Shown in pieces: positions 1 through 9,633 of a stretch of DNA of 64,000 bases. The position numbers and the translations under genes were made by a program. Where the stretch lies: positions 124,001 to 188,000 of the forward strand of contig JBGORM010000005.1 of NCBI GenBank assembly GCA_041538185.1, written 5' to 3'. The notes beneath the pieces were generated by a model. That model saw only the letters and a program-made list of their open reading frames with translations. It was not told where the DNA came from and ran no database searches. The stretch comes from Melioribacteraceae bacterium 4301-Me. Its GTDB lineage: Bacteria > Bacteroidota > Ignavibacteria > Ignavibacteriales > Melioribacteraceae. Each line of letters opens with the position of its first letter. Within the stretch, counting starts at the first letter, position 1.

Positions 1-849
1 AGCACTAATAATTCTCACATTTATTTTTCTTGTAATTCCTTCTCCCACCCTTTCAAATTCCATATTTTGTAGAAACCTCAACAACTTTACCTGCATTGGT
101 TTTGGGATTTCAGTTACTTCGTCAAGAAATAATGTTCCACTGTTAGCAAGTTCTACTCTGCCAATTTTGTCTTTGAATGCACCTGTAAAAGCTCCTTTTA
201 CATGCCCAAATAATTCGCTTTCAAAAAGATTTTCGGGAACGGCTGCGCAATTTATTGGAATAAAAGGTCTATCGCTTCGGAGACTATTTTGGTGAATAAA
301 TCTTGCAAGTAGTTCTTTACCAGTTCCGCTTTCCCCTTCAATTAAAATAGATATTTCACTATTTGAAATATCTTTGGAAATTCTTAACAGTTCTAACATT
401 TCGGCGTTTCTTGTAACAATATTTCCTGTATTAATTAGGTCTTCTATTTGTGTTTTTAGCCCAAGAACTTCTTTTGTTAACTTATGATATTCGTAGACAC
501 GTTCAGCAATAAGTATAAACTCTTTATGAGTAAACGGTTTTGTAATATAGTCATACGCACCTTTTTTAATTGCCTCTACTGCAGTATCAATTGATCCATA
601 AGCAGTCATTATAATTGCTGTAGTATCGGGAGAACTTTTTTTTAATTTTTCAAGAAATTGAAGACCGTTTAATGGATGCATTTTGAGGTCGATAAATGCC
701 AAGTCAAAATAAACTTCTCTAATTCGTTTTAGAGCTTCTTCAGCGTTTTGATAAACTTCAACCTCAAAATTTTGTGAGGTAAGTGAAAGTTCTATAGTTT
801 TTAAGATGTTTACCTCATCGTCAACTACTATTACTTTGCACTTATTCAT
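1..849 (-). CDS. Sigma-54-dependent response regulator (NtrC family), 3' end cut by window
   Basis: Reading leftward from ATG at 849, the protein opens with a receiver domain (VIVVDDE; phospho-Asp in [12 protein letters not shown]; conserved Lys in YITKPF). It continues into a sigma-54 AAA+ domain with Walker A GESGTGKE, the sigma-54-contacting loop GAFTGA near 180-205, and Walker B LFLDEV. The rest of the AAA+ domain and the Fis-type HTH lie off the left edge. The start is 2 nt after the stop of the upstream sensor kinase, so the two are almost certainly a cognate pair in one transcript. By family, the phosphorylated protein activates sigma-54 promoters. The target genes cannot be inferred here. 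The partial state is due to the window edge, not to a mutation. Confidence 0.93.
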   Translation of the reverse strand, partial: MNKCKVIVVDDEVNILKTIELSLTSQNFEVEVYQNAEEALKRIREVYFDLAFIDLKMHPLNGLQFLEKLKKSSPDTTAIIMTAYGSIDTAVEAIKKGAYDYITKPFTHKEFILIAERVYEYHKLTKEVLGLKTQIEDLINTGNIVTRNAEMLELLRISKDISNSEISILIEGESGTGKELLARFIHQNSLRSDRPFIPINCAAVPENLFESELFGHVKGAFTGAFKDKIGRVELANSGTLFLDEVTEIPKPMQVKLLRFLQNMEFERVGEGITRKINVRIISA

Positions 850-851
850 GT

Positions 852-2690
852 TTATGCTATAGGCAATTTAATTTGAAAAGTACTCCCACTCTTTGGTTCA
901 CTCCAGGCTTTTACAGTTCCTTTGTGTATTTCGACAATCTCTTTAACAATTGATAAACCAATTCCAATGCTGCCTGGAACGTTGCTATCTACTTGGTAAA
1001 ATTTATCGAATATTTTTCCAATCTGGTCTTCTTCAATTCCAATTCCATTGTCTTGCACTTCGAAAAAGGCAAATCCTTCTTTACTGTAAAGCGAGACATT
1101 AATTGTACCACTATTGCCTGTAAACTTATATGAATTCGATATTAGGTTTTCAAATGCGCTTATTAAGTAATCTGAATTGCCATTAACAAACAGTGATTTT
1201 TCAGATACAAAAAAATTAAGTGCTATGTTTGTAGTCTTATCATATTGTCTTCTGAATTTCTGTATCAAATCATCAGTCAATTTTATTAAATCAATTTTAT
1301 TGAATTCAATTTTTATGCTGCCCGACTGAAGTTTAGTTAACTGAAGTATTTCGTATACAAGTTTATTTAATCTATTATAATCCTGTTTCATTGAATTGTA
1401 TAAATCCTTTTGTTTTTCGTTAATATTGCCTACTATTCCTTCGCCTAAAATTTCAAGAGCCATACCTAAAGAAGTCAATGGCGTTTTAAGTTCGTGTGAT
1501 ACCTTTCCAATAAATTCTGATTTCATCCTATCCAACTCTTGAAATTTTGTTACATCGTTAAATACAATTACTGTTCCAGTCATTTCACTGGCAAAACGTT
1601 CAAGCTTAGAGCGGTTTATCTTAAAGTACTTTAGATTTCCATTTTTATCTTTAACGGTAAGAAACTTTTCTTTTCCCGATTTTTCTTCTGAATTTATATC
1701 GTCGAGATACTCTTTCAGATCTATTAATTTTTCTATTTGTAAACTTTTTTCTTCTTTAATGTCAAATAATTCTTTAAATGAATTATTGGCAAGCAGAATT
1801 TTGTTAGAATTATCAATCATTGCAACAGGTTCGTACATACTTTCAATAATCAACTCAGATTTTTTCTTCTCGTACAAAAGCTTATCAACATTTAACTTTT
1901 CATATCTTCTAAGTTGCTCACTCATTTTATTGAATTCGACAGCCAAATTATTAATTTCGTCATTATTTTCGCTTACATCAATTTTCTCGTCAAAATTTCC
2001 ATTTGCAATATGTTGTACAGATTGTGTTAAATTTAGAAGGGGACGAACAACATAATTTGAGAATTTCATAACAAAAAGGTAACTGATTATAATTCCCCCC
2101 ACCAGGATAATTGCAATTAAAATTGCAGCCGATCTTGTAATATCATTAACTTGCTCTAACGTATTATTCATTAACTTATGATTAATCTCATATATGCTAT
2201 TACATTTAAGTTTTATGTTACGAATTAACTCTACTGCTTTATTGAACATATTATTTTCCAAATCAATTTTATGAGATTGTATACCGTTCCAATTAATATT
2301 AGAATATGTTTCTTTTAAGAATTGTCCATAAAGCAGATTCATATCATCTAAGATATTTTGTTCCATCTTAGTAAAGGCGCTCTGACGTGCTTTTGTGTAC
2401 CAGAAATAAAAATCCTCTTTAGAGCTTTCGAATAATTTTTTACCTTGAGCTGAATTGCCCGTAAAAACTAACAAAATAGAATGGAATTGGTCATCAAGAG
2501 CACGAACCATATTCTCGGCGGCTATTATACTAGAATAATTTTGGTTTAGAGTGGTTTTTATCGACTCATTCAATCTATAAAAATTGTAAACGCTCCAAAA
2601 CGTAACAAATAACATTATAAAAATTACGATAGAATAGCCCGCAAGAATTTTACTTCTTAAGCTGGCATTAAATATTTTGAGTATTTTCAT
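852..2690 (-). CDS. Membrane sensor histidine kinase (HAMP-PAS-HisKA-HATPase)
   Basis: The 612-residue protein has TM1 at about 15-37, a roughly 145-residue periplasmic helical sensor region, and TM2 at about 187-209. A HAMP linker (about 210-262) leads to a PAS domain (about 275-385), HisKA with phospho-acceptor H399 ([13 protein letters not shown]), and a C-terminal HATPase with G boxes DNGIGI and GIGLSIV. It would autophosphorylate H399 and pass phosphate to the sigma-54 regulator encoded 2 nt downstream. The periplasmic part resembles four-helix-bundle sensors by its heptad-like pattern, but the ligand is unknown. A 39-residue membrane peptide gene lies 43 nt upstream and may be co-transcribed. 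Confidence 0.95.
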   Translation of the reverse strand: MKILKIFNASLRSKILAGYSIVIFIMLFVTFWSVYNFYRLNESIKTTLNQNYSSIIAAENMVRALDDQFHSILLVFTGNSAQGKKLFESSKEDFYFWYTKARQSAFTKMEQNILDDMNLLYGQFLKETYSNINWNGIQSHKIDLENNMFNKAVELIRNIKLKCNSIYEINHKLMNNTLEQVNDITRSAAILIAIILVGGIIISYLFVMKFSNYVVRPLLNLTQSVQHIANGNFDEKIDVSENNDEINNLAVEFNKMSEQLRRYEKLNVDKLLYEKKKSELIIESMYEPVAMIDNSNKILLANNSFKELFDIKEEKSLQIEKLIDLKEYLDDINSEEKSGKEKFLTVKDKNGNLKYFKINRSKLERFASEMTGTVIVFNDVTKFQELDRMKSEFIGKVSHELKTPLTSLGMALEILGEGIVGNINEKQKDLYNSMKQDYNRLNKLVYEILQLTKLQSGSIKIEFNKIDLIKLTDDLIQKFRRQYDKTTNIALNFFVSEKSLFVNGNSDYLISAFENLISNSYKFTGNSGTINVSLYSKEGFAFFEVQDNGIGIEEDQIGKIFDKFYQVDSNVPGSIGIGLSIVKEIVEIHKGTVKAWSEPKSGSTFQIKLPIA

Positions 2691-2733
2691 TTAAGTAAAA
2701 ATAAAGATATAAACTTACTTTCTTTACTTTAAA

Positions 2734-2853
2734 TTAAGCGAACAACAATCCATAAACAATATATCCCACAAAAGCCAAGACACTTACAACTATTAAAATC
2801 ATCAAAAAGTAAAATGAGTAGTTCAATGATTTATCATTTTTTTCATTACTCAT
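2734..2853 (-). CDS. Small single-pass membrane peptide (39 aa)
   Basis: This short ORF runs from ATG at 2853 to TAA at 2734. It is preceded by a good Shine-Dalgarno (GGGAG, 8 nt before the ATG). The product has a charged N-terminus (MSNEKNDKS) followed by one hydrophobic helix (about residues 14-38) and ends in LLFA. It lies 43 nt upstream of the sensor kinase gene on the same strand, so it may be translated from the same message. No family was recognised. It could be a small regulator of the kinase or a small subunit of an unrelated membrane complex. The RBS and coherent hydrophobic segment support a real gene, but there is no conservation evidence. Confidence 0.55.
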   Translation of the reverse strand: MSNEKNDKSLNYSFYFLMILIVVSVLAFVGYIVYGLLFA

Positions 2854-2909
2854 GATAATCTCCCGTTGAATTTTTTTGTAAATAATAACTTGATAAATTC
2901 AATGGGTTT

Positions 2910-3236
2910 TTATGTATCTGTTGAGTGTTGTATTGTTAATAAAGACTGGATTGAAATAATTATGAAGTACGGTTTAACTATTTGATGGGTTGAATATTTA
3001 GTAATGATTGCACAAGAGAAATTTGTAGAGTATAGATTTTTTAGAAAGTCGGATTTAACCTTTGTCTCTATTCTTCTATTATCTTCAGGTAGATTAATCT
3101 GTGAAGTAACTTGATTTATAATTTGTGTGGGGTAATCCCCTGAAGTTAATTTGTTAGTTAAAACAAACTCATTAATCTGAGTAAAAAACAAATTTAGAAT
3201 TATTAGTAGATTCAAAAGCTTTTTAAAATGCATCAT
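2910..3236 (-). CDS. Hypothetical secreted protein
   Basis: The frame opens further upstream, but the start chosen is the double ATG at 3236/3233 (MMHFKKLLNLLIILNLFF), which directly begins a signal-peptide-like stretch and has a purine-rich GAGAAA upstream. The mature part is about 85 residues with no recognised domain. The C-terminal third is again hydrophobic (YFIIISIQSLL). It lies 57 nt upstream of the 39-residue membrane peptide, and just downstream of the methyltransferase gene on the same strand. The gene is plausible but short and unrecognised, and a chance ORF cannot be excluded. Confidence 0.45.
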   Translation of the reverse strand: MMHFKKLLNLLIILNLFFTQINEFVLTNKLTSGDYPTQIINQVTSQINLPEDNRRIETKVKSDFLKNLYSTNFSCAIITKYSTHQIVKPYFIIISIQSLLTIQHSTDT

Positions 3237-3290
3237 TAGTTTCTCTTTCTCACAAAAAAATCTTAGCAAAGTTAACATTATTATAAATAT

Positions 3291-4727
3291 TTAAGAGCCT
3301 GGAAATACTATCTCCTGCGTCCTAAAATTTCTTGGAAATTGGCTTTTAAGTCCTTCTTTTGTCGCTACTGCTGTGCCAATTATTTCATCATTATACATAA
3401 CTAGTTTTTGACCTAATTCACTAAAACTTTTTTTTATAAGTCCACCTTTCAAGTAAATTTTAAGATCTTCCAGACTTTCTAATTTTACTATATTTTTTTT
3501 GATATGCTTACCAAGCACTTGAGCAGCTAAAGAATACAGTTGTAATTTATTATCTTTATCAATTAAACCAAGTCGAGCGCCAATCCTAACAAAATCTATG
3601 TGATATTTAGTATGCCAGTCTTTATTTACAAAAAATATCTCATTTCGTTTTAATAAATAATTATAATTCTCAAAAACAGTATCATCAATACAAAAGCTGC
3701 TTTTAACGTTATTCAAATAATTTTTTACAGATGGGTCGTTTAAATTTCTTAGGGATAGTTTATTTAAAACTAAGTTGTCATTTACTTCAGAATATATCTC
3801 TCCAATCTTTCTAAGTTTAGCAATAAAAAATCCCTCTGAATTTACTTCCCACGGCAAAATTCTTCTCGCATTAGCCAAGGAAGGATTTAACTTTTCATTA
3901 CCATATATTGTGAATGCCTGATGGGATGGTAAAGGCAAATTAATTTCTTCAACTTCTAATGGATAATTGTTAATAAGTTTATTAACAACTAATTCATTCT
4001 CTTCAAGACTAAGTGTGCATGTGGAATAAACAATTTCACCGCCAACTTTACACATTTTTGCTGCACTGAGCAAAAGTCGATATTGAAGATTAGAAAATTG
4101 AGGGATTTTATTTTCATTCCACCAATTATTTACTTCACCTTTTTTTTGAAGGATTCCTAATGCACTGCATGGCGCATCAACCAAAATTTTATCGAAATAA
4201 TTATCAAAGATTTTACTTAATGCTTCTCCTTTTTCATTAATTACACCAACATTTAATAGATTCAATTTCTCGATATTAAAGACCAGACTTTTTATTCTAT
4301 CTATTGAAATTTCATTAGCAATTAAAGTGCCTTCGTTATGCATAATTTCAGCTAACTGGGTAGTTTTTGAACCGGGTGCCGCACATAAGTCTAATACTAT
4401 ATCATTTTTTGAAGGATTTAATACTAATGGTGGAATCATTGATGACAAACTTTGAATGTAATATTTGCCTAATATAAAGTGAAAGGTTTTACCAATAATT
4501 TCATTTCCTTTAATAATTTGGTATGCATTAGCAATGTTGTTAACGGGTAGTAGTTGAATGCCATAGTTATTTAGTTGTTCTATTATCTCGTTTTTCTTTT
4601 CATTTGAATTGAACAATCTAATGTAATAGTTAGGCGTGGAATAAAAAAAATCTCTGTAATTTTTGAGGTAATTTTCTCCGAAGAATTTTTTTATATACTC
4701 AGCAATTTTTTCGCTTAGCTCTATCAA
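3291..4727 (-). CDS. rsmF: rRNA (cytosine-C5) methyltransferase, RsmF/NOL1-NOP2-Sun family
   Basis: The 478-residue size is close to E. coli RsmF. The SAM-binding motif DLCAAPGSKT spans 113-122, and the two family cysteines are present: C187 in DAPCSALG and C237 in STCTLS, the latter being the expected nucleophile. The C-terminal ~150 residues look like the RsmF-type accessory and PUA-like RNA-binding region. The start is a TTG at 4727, one base after the stop of the upstream gene, which implies translational coupling. By family, it makes m5C in rRNA. The choice between RsmF and RsmB is inference: there is no N-terminal NusB-like domain, which argues against RsmB. Confidence 0.88.
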   Translation of the reverse strand: MIELSEKIAEYIKKFFGENYLKNYRDFFYSTPNYYIRLFNSNEKKNEIIEQLNNYGIQLLPVNNIANAYQIIKGNEIIGKTFHFILGKYYIQSLSSMIPPLVLNPSKNDIVLDLCAAPGSKTTQLAEIMHNEGTLIANEISIDRIKSLVFNIEKLNLLNVGVINEKGEALSKIFDNYFDKILVDAPCSALGILQKKGEVNNWWNENKIPQFSNLQYRLLLSAAKMCKVGGEIVYSTCTLSLEENELVVNKLINNYPLEVEEINLPLPSHQAFTIYGNEKLNPSLANARRILPWEVNSEGFFIAKLRKIGEIYSEVNDNLVLNKLSLRNLNDPSVKNYLNNVKSSFCIDDTVFENYNYLLKRNEIFFVNKDWHTKYHIDFVRIGARLGLIDKDNKLQLYSLAAQVLGKHIKKNIVKLESLEDLKIYLKGGLIKKSFSELGQKLVMYNDEIIGTAVATKEGLKSQFPRNFRTQEIVFPGS

Positions 4728-4728
4728 T

Positions 4729-5154
4729 TTAGTAGCGGGAAATATTCAATGAATTAAATATTAAAGCAGATATTCTCTTGAAGCCTTTGGAATTAGGAAA
4801 ATTCGTTTTGAATTCAATTTCAATTTCCTTTAAGATGTTATCCAAATACTTCTCATAATCTCTAACAATTTGGTAAACGCGTAAATCGGATTTAGGCATA
4901 AGCAACTTAGTCGGTCTCGTTCTATTGGCATAAATAACGTATTTAGCTTTATATTGATTATCCGTTGAATAAATAGTTTCACCTGTCTCATCAATAATTT
5001 GGTATTTATCAAAAAGCGGCGGTGGAAAAAATAATAATTTACTGGGCAATGATAATTCTTCACACTCATCATTGCCTAGAAAGTCATCCGGAAATTTTTT
5101 CAGGTCATTCTTAATCTTTTCTATGTAACTTGCCGCAAAATCCTTTTCGGTCAT
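4729..5154 (-). CDS. Conserved-looking hypothetical protein, coupled to rRNA methyltransferase
   Basis: The product is a 141-residue soluble protein with no signal peptide or membrane segment. It has an N-terminal charged helix and a proline-rich turn (FFPPPLFDKY). A beta-rich middle (IIDETGETIYS, AKYVIYANR) is followed by a C-terminal helix. No family was recognised. Its stop is one base from the TTG start of the RsmF-like gene, so the two are probably translated together and may share a ribosome- or RNA-related role, though that is only context. A shorter ORF nested in another frame of the same stretch is taken to be a shadow. Confidence 0.7.
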   Translation of the reverse strand: MTEKDFAASYIEKIKNDLKKFPDDFLGNDECEELSLPSKLLFFPPPLFDKYQIIDETGETIYSTDNQYKAKYVIYANRTRPTKLLMPKSDLRVYQIVRDYEKYLDNILKEIEIEFKTNFPNSKGFKRISALIFNSLNISRY

Positions 5155-5311
5155 CTATTATCTATCACTCCATGTTAATTTGCGAGCACAAAAAACAATT
5201 TTAAACCAGGGTAAAATGCTAAATATACAAAACAAGAAGAGAAGCGAATTATTAATCTTATTTTCAATTACCAAATGTTATCACAAGATACAGAGCAAAT
5301 AAACAGAAATT

Positions 5312-6457
5312 TTAACGAACAGATTTAAAATTCATATCGACCTTTTGTGGTTCTTCAATCCAATCCGCGATAAAAACATTAGTTTCGTGGGAAAATTTTC
5401 TATCAGCTCTTCTGTTTGAGCAAAATATTAAGTGTTTCCCGTCGTAAGAAAACATTGGGAAAGCATCAAAAGTTTCAGAATGCGTAATTTGTTCCAATCC
5501 TGTTCCATCAACGTTTATCATAAAAATATCAAATATTCTTCCGCCTTTATGCAAGGTATGATGATTTGAACTAAACAAAATTTTTTTACCGTCGGGATGA
5601 AAAAAGGGAGCCCAGTTTGCACCCGGAAGATGAGTAACTTGTCTGGCATTTTTACCATCAGCATCTGCCACAAAAATGTTTAATTCTTTGGGTTCAACAT
5701 AACCCTGTGAAAGGAGTTTTTTATAATTTTCAGCATCTTTTCCTACTGGTCTACTTGCGCGCCAAACAATTTTTTTAGAATCTCTTGAGAAAAAAGCGCC
5801 TCCATCATAACCCAAAGTATTAGTTAATCGAAGATATTCTTTAGATTGCAAATCGTAACGCCACAATTCTAAATCGCCTGAACGAGTTGATGTAAAAACA
5901 ATATACTTTCCATCTGGCGATACTGTAGCTTCCGCATCGTAACCTTTACCGCCAATTAACAAACTCAAATTAGAACCATCTTCGTTAGCAATATAAATAT
6001 CATAGGAATCCAAGATTGGCCAAACATATCTGCCTTCAGCAAACATTTTTGTTTCGGGGCAATTTTCATTACTTGCATGTGTAGATGAATAAATAATTTT
6101 ACCATCTTTCAAAAAATAACCGCATGTAGTTCTGCCCTTGCCAGTAGAAACCAGCATATATTTCATCCCATTTTTATATGGGGAACCATCGGCATTCATT
6201 TTAAAAATCTGATCACAAGGCTGTGAGTTTATTTGTGACCAATCACTTTGGAAAATTATCTGCTTATCATCAAAACTCCAATAAGCCTCAGCATTGTTTC
6301 CACCAAAAGTAAGCTGTCTTATATTTCTTAGATGATACTCACCTGTGTAGCGCAATGAATCCTTTAAAGGTTTGTAGGAATCTTGCTGAGCAAAATTAAT
6401 TGTCACAAAAACAAATTCTGCCAACAGATAAATTAACGCACTTCTAACCACATTCAT
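5312..6457 (-). CDS. Secreted TolB-like (PD40/WD40-like) beta-propeller protein
   Basis: The chosen start is ATG at 6457 (MNVVRSALIYLLAEFVF), which begins a clear signal peptide ending near NFAQ and lies 7 nt after the lgt stop. The 381-residue product carries repeated PD40 blades: QIFKMNADGSP, DIYIANEDGSNLSLL, SPDGKYIVFTSTRSGD, LNIFVADADGKNARQV, and HPDGKKILFSSNHH/SYDGKHLIFCSNRR. This is the TolB-like propeller fold, found in periplasmic Tol components and in many Bacteroidota periplasmic proteins. There are no Pal, TolA or TolQR genes nearby, so a Tol role is not supported. It is probably co-transcribed with lgt. Confidence 0.88.
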   Translation of the reverse strand: MNVVRSALIYLLAEFVFVTINFAQQDSYKPLKDSLRYTGEYHLRNIRQLTFGGNNAEAYWSFDDKQIIFQSDWSQINSQPCDQIFKMNADGSPYKNGMKYMLVSTGKGRTTCGYFLKDGKIIYSSTHASNENCPETKMFAEGRYVWPILDSYDIYIANEDGSNLSLLIGGKGYDAEATVSPDGKYIVFTSTRSGDLELWRYDLQSKEYLRLTNTLGYDGGAFFSRDSKKIVWRASRPVGKDAENYKKLLSQGYVEPKELNIFVADADGKNARQVTHLPGANWAPFFHPDGKKILFSSNHHTLHKGGRIFDIFMINVDGTGLEQITHSETFDAFPMFSYDGKHLIFCSNRRADRKFSHETNVFIADWIEEPQKVDMNFKSVR

Positions 6458-6464
6458 TTTTAGA

Positions 6465-7271
6465 TTATTTATGTAAATCAATTTTAAGTTTTTTTGTTTC
6501 TTTCCTTAGGACAAAATAAATTCCAGCTGCAATAAAAGGTATGCTAAGCAGTTGACCCATGTTCAACGGTAAATACTGTTCAAATTGAGATTGATTTTCT
6601 TTCAAAAATTCAACACAAAATCTGAAACCGAAAACAGTTATTAAAAATAGTCCAAATATTAGTCCTTCTTTTAATTGTCCAAATTTCTTTTTGTAAAAAG
6701 AAAACAAAAAAATAAAAATAGATAAGTAAGCCAATGCCTCATAGATTTGTGTTGGATGGCGCGGTATGTCATCAACCGAGGCAAATATAAACGCCCATGG
6801 TAAATCGCTGGGTTTTCCGATTATTTCAGAGTTGAAGAGGTTACCAGTGCGAATAAAAAAACCTGCTAATGCAACTGTAATTACAATACGATCAATTGTC
6901 CATAAAAACGATTGTGCAGACTTTTTTCTTGAGTATAAATAAATTGCAATTAAAATTCCGATGCCAGCGCCATGACTTGCCAATCCACCTTTCCAAATTT
7001 CCAATATTTCTATAGGATTACTTAAATAATAACTTGGGTTGTAAAATAAAACATGACCTAACCTGGCACCTATGACTGTACCAAGTATCATATACCAAAT
7101 TAGATCATTTAAATCATTTTCATCTTTTCCTTCCTTTTTAAAAATGTAGGCCATTATATAATATCCTACCAAAAAAGAAGTGGCAAACAACAAACCATAC
7201 CATCTGACTGTAATTGGTCCCCAAGAAAAAATAATTGGACTTACATCCCAATAAATAAAATTAAGCATCAT
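6465..7271 (-). CDS. lgt: Prolipoprotein diacylglyceryl transferase Lgt
   Basis: This is a 268-residue polytopic inner-membrane protein with about seven hydrophobic segments. The family motifs are present: GGLASHGAGIG with H100, the Lgt signature RTGNLFNSEIIG (R141, N147, E149), and HPTQIYEAL. Lgt moves diacylglycerol from phosphatidylglycerol to the lipobox cysteine of prolipoproteins. The substrates probably include the lipoproteins seen elsewhere in the window (BamD at 15958-16734, the M48 protease at 35404-36216). The TolB-like gene follows 7 nt after its stop. The start is ATG at 7271, with a second ATG one codon later. Confidence 0.97.
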   Translation of the reverse strand: MMLNFIYWDVSPIIFSWGPITVRWYGLLFATSFLVGYYIMAYIFKKEGKDENDLNDLIWYMILGTVIGARLGHVLFYNPSYYLSNPIEILEIWKGGLASHGAGIGILIAIYLYSRKKSAQSFLWTIDRIVITVALAGFFIRTGNLFNSEIIGKPSDLPWAFIFASVDDIPRHPTQIYEALAYLSIFIFLFSFYKKKFGQLKEGLIFGLFLITVFGFRFCVEFLKENQSQFEQYLPLNMGQLLSIPFIAAGIYFVLRKETKKLKIDLHK

Positions 7272-7783
7272 AAAAACTATTCTTAGTTTAAAGTTAATAT
7301 AGGTTACAAGAAAAAAACGCCCTTTTGTAATTTACTCAATAAGCCGATAACAAATCAAAGATTAATTTCAAAAAATTTATTCTGACAAATACCCTTAAAA
7401 AACGGCTGATAGAAGCAAAATGCATTTTTTAGATTTAACCTAATTAAAAATTTATCAGCTGCATTTTTACTAATTTCATAAATTCATTAGAACTGATTAA
7501 ATATTACCATATTTCTTAGATAAAATTTGTCTATAAGCTCTATTTGTGCACTTTTACGCAATTTGCTGTTCCATTCAAAGATGTTTGACAAACAAATATT
7601 CGTATTCACTTTATTTAAATAAAAAAATTATATTTAAATACTAACCATTATGCACATATTCAGCTTTGCAGCAAGAAATTACGTCTGCAAGCAAACTTTA
7701 AAAGAAATGATAATTCAATATGTAAGTAAAAGCAGTTTTTTATTAACTTTATAATTGAAACTCAATTATAGTTTAAGTTTGGT
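7272..7783. other. Divergent intergenic region, no gene seen
   Basis: This 512-base AT-rich region separates leftward lgt from the rightward two-component operon. It must carry promoters for both directions. I see no convincing coding frame, tRNA or strong hairpin, and no promoter box clear enough to call. Confidence 0.6.
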
Positions 7784-8965
7784 ATGGAAGACATCCTAAA
7801 AGTAATTTATAATTTTAGCAGTCCTGTTGTTTATTCTTTCCTTATTATTGCTACTATATTCTTATTGATATACTACTTCTATAAGTACTTATTAATACCT
7901 ACCGTTATAAAAGTAAATAAGGAAAAGGAAACACTTGAACTTCAGCATGCCCGCATGATGGCATTATTTGCTGAATTAGATCCCGACCCCTTAATTAGAA
8001 TAGACAGTAATGGAAAGATTATCCAAACAAATGAAGCTGCAAAAAAAGTATTTGGGGATCTACTCCTTAATGAAAAAAATATTGCTGAGGTTTTACCAAT
8101 TAATGAAAATCAAATAAAAGAAAGCATAACAAAAAACACCTCAATTATATTAACAGAAAAAATAGCAAATAAACATTACACGGTTTTACTACGTGGTGAA
8201 CCCAACTTTAACATTGCACAGGTATATTTTAGAGATATTACTGACAGAAAAAAATATGAAGAAATGTTAATTAAAAGTGAAAAAAGATTACGCCAGCTTT
8301 CCGAGCGTACAAGTGAACTGATTGAAGAAGAACGGCAAAGAATTGCAAGAGAATTACACGATGGAATTGGGCAAAATTTATCTTTTCTTAGACTAAAAAT
8401 GCTCAGTCTTGTAGAATCGAAAAATAATCTCAACAATGTAAAATATGTAAATCAACTGATAGAATTACTTGAAAACTCAATCGCAGAACTAAAAGAAATC
8501 TCATACAAATTAAAACCAAGAATTATTGAAGAAATGGGCTTAAATCTCGCTATCGAGCACTTGGTAGAAAAAATTACTCGTGAAAGCAATATTAAAGGAA
8601 GTTTCAACGTTAGCGGTCTAACTAAAAGACTAGACTATAACTTAGAAATATACATATACAGAATAATTCAAGAAGCGCTGAATAACATAATTAAACATTC
8701 TCAGGCAACTGAATTTAACATACAAATTACATTTGAAAAAGGTTTAATAAGAATAATGACCTCAGACAATGGAAAAGGTTTTGACGTTGATAAGGCATTA
8801 AACAACAACGGTAAATTAAATGGAATGGGTTTAATTAACATTCAAGAACGAATAAAAAACTACGGTGGTAAATTTAAAATAGATTCCCAATTAGAAAAAG
8901 GTACCGTGTTAATAATTGAAATACCATTTAAACAAACTAAAAGATGGAAAACAAAAGTAAAATAG
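7784..8965 (+). CDS. NarX/DegS-type sensor histidine kinase with PAS domain
   Basis: The 393-residue protein has one TM helix at about 16-38 and a short linker helix. A PAS domain (about 52-155) ends in the DIT-D-R-KKYEE signature. HisKA_3 follows with phospho-acceptor H192 (RIARELHDGIGQNLS), then a HATPase domain with DNGKGFD and GLINIQERI. This is the NarL-partner class of kinases. It has almost no periplasmic domain, so the signal is probably sensed in the cytoplasm or membrane through PAS. Its 3' end overlaps the response regulator by 22 nt, which gives translational coupling and a clear cognate pair. Confidence 0.94.
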   Translation: MEDILKVIYNFSSPVVYSFLIIATIFLLIYYFYKYLLIPTVIKVNKEKETLELQHARMMALFAELDPDPLIRIDSNGKIIQTNEAAKKVFGDLLLNEKNIAEVLPINENQIKESITKNTSIILTEKIANKHYTVLLRGEPNFNIAQVYFRDITDRKKYEEMLIKSEKRLRQLSERTSELIEEERQRIARELHDGIGQNLSFLRLKMLSLVESKNNLNNVKYVNQLIELLENSIAELKEISYKLKPRIIEEMGLNLAIEHLVEKITRESNIKGSFNVSGLTKRLDYNLEIYIYRIIQEALNNIIKHSQATEFNIQITFEKGLIRIMTSDNGKGFDVDKALNNNGKLNGMGLINIQERIKNYGGKFKIDSQLEKGTVLIIEIPFKQTKRWKTKVK

Positions 8966-9627
8966 AAATATTAATAGCTGATGATCATAGTTTGTTTAGA
9001 AGTGGAATAATTTCTTTGTTAAATGAAGTGAAAGATATACAAGTAATAGGAGAAGCATCTAACGGTAAAGAATTAATTCAAAAATATTTTCTTTTAAGGC
9101 CCGACGTAATACTTATTGACATCTCAATGCCAGAAATTTCTGGAATTGACGCTTTTAAACAAATTAAAAAAAGAGATAAGAACGTTAAAGCGTTATTTCT
9201 AACCATGTACGACGGAGAAGAGTATATATATTACACAATGAAAATTGGTGCAATGGGACTTTTAAACAAAAACATAGTGAAGGAAGAACTCTGCGATTCA
9301 ATTAGAATGGTTGCGAACAAAATAAAATACTTTGGCAGAAAGTATACAAACGAAATGCTTGAAGAAATGGAGGCTAAATTTAAATCAAAAAAACAAAAGG
9401 AGCGTGTAGATATTTTAAGATTATCACCCAAAGAAAAACAAATACTTTATTATGTTAGTCAAGGTCTTACAAGCTTAGAAATATCCGATAAATTAAAAAT
9501 TGGAAAAAGAACTATAGACACACACCGAGCAAGAATAATGCATAAAATGAAAATTAAAAGTTTACCCGAGTTTATCTCTTTTGCAATAAAAGTTTCCAAC
9601 TTACAGCAAATTGAAAAAAAACAATGA
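8944..9627 (+). CDS. NarL/FixJ-type response regulator (REC-LuxR HTH)
   Basis: The 227-residue protein has a receiver domain with acidic pair ADDH and phospho-acceptor D59 in ILIDISMPE, and a conserved K in the LNKN region. A LuxR-type HTH lies at about 158-212 (LSPKEKQILYYVSQGLTS, RTIDTHRARIMHKM). It overlaps the kinase upstream by 22 nt, and the membrane protein gene starts 6 nt after its stop. By family it is a DNA-binding transcription factor controlled by the upstream kinase. Its targets are unknown. Confidence 0.95.
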   Translation: MENKSKIEILIADDHSLFRSGIISLLNEVKDIQVIGEASNGKELIQKYFLLRPDVILIDISMPEISGIDAFKQIKKRDKNVKALFLTMYDGEEYIYYTMKIGAMGLLNKNIVKEELCDSIRMVANKIKYFGRKYTNEMLEEMEAKFKSKKQKERVDILRLSPKEKQILYYVSQGLTSLEISDKLKIGKRTIDTHRARIMHKMKIKSLPEFISFAIKVSNLQQIEKKQ

Positions 9628-9633
9628 TATGTT

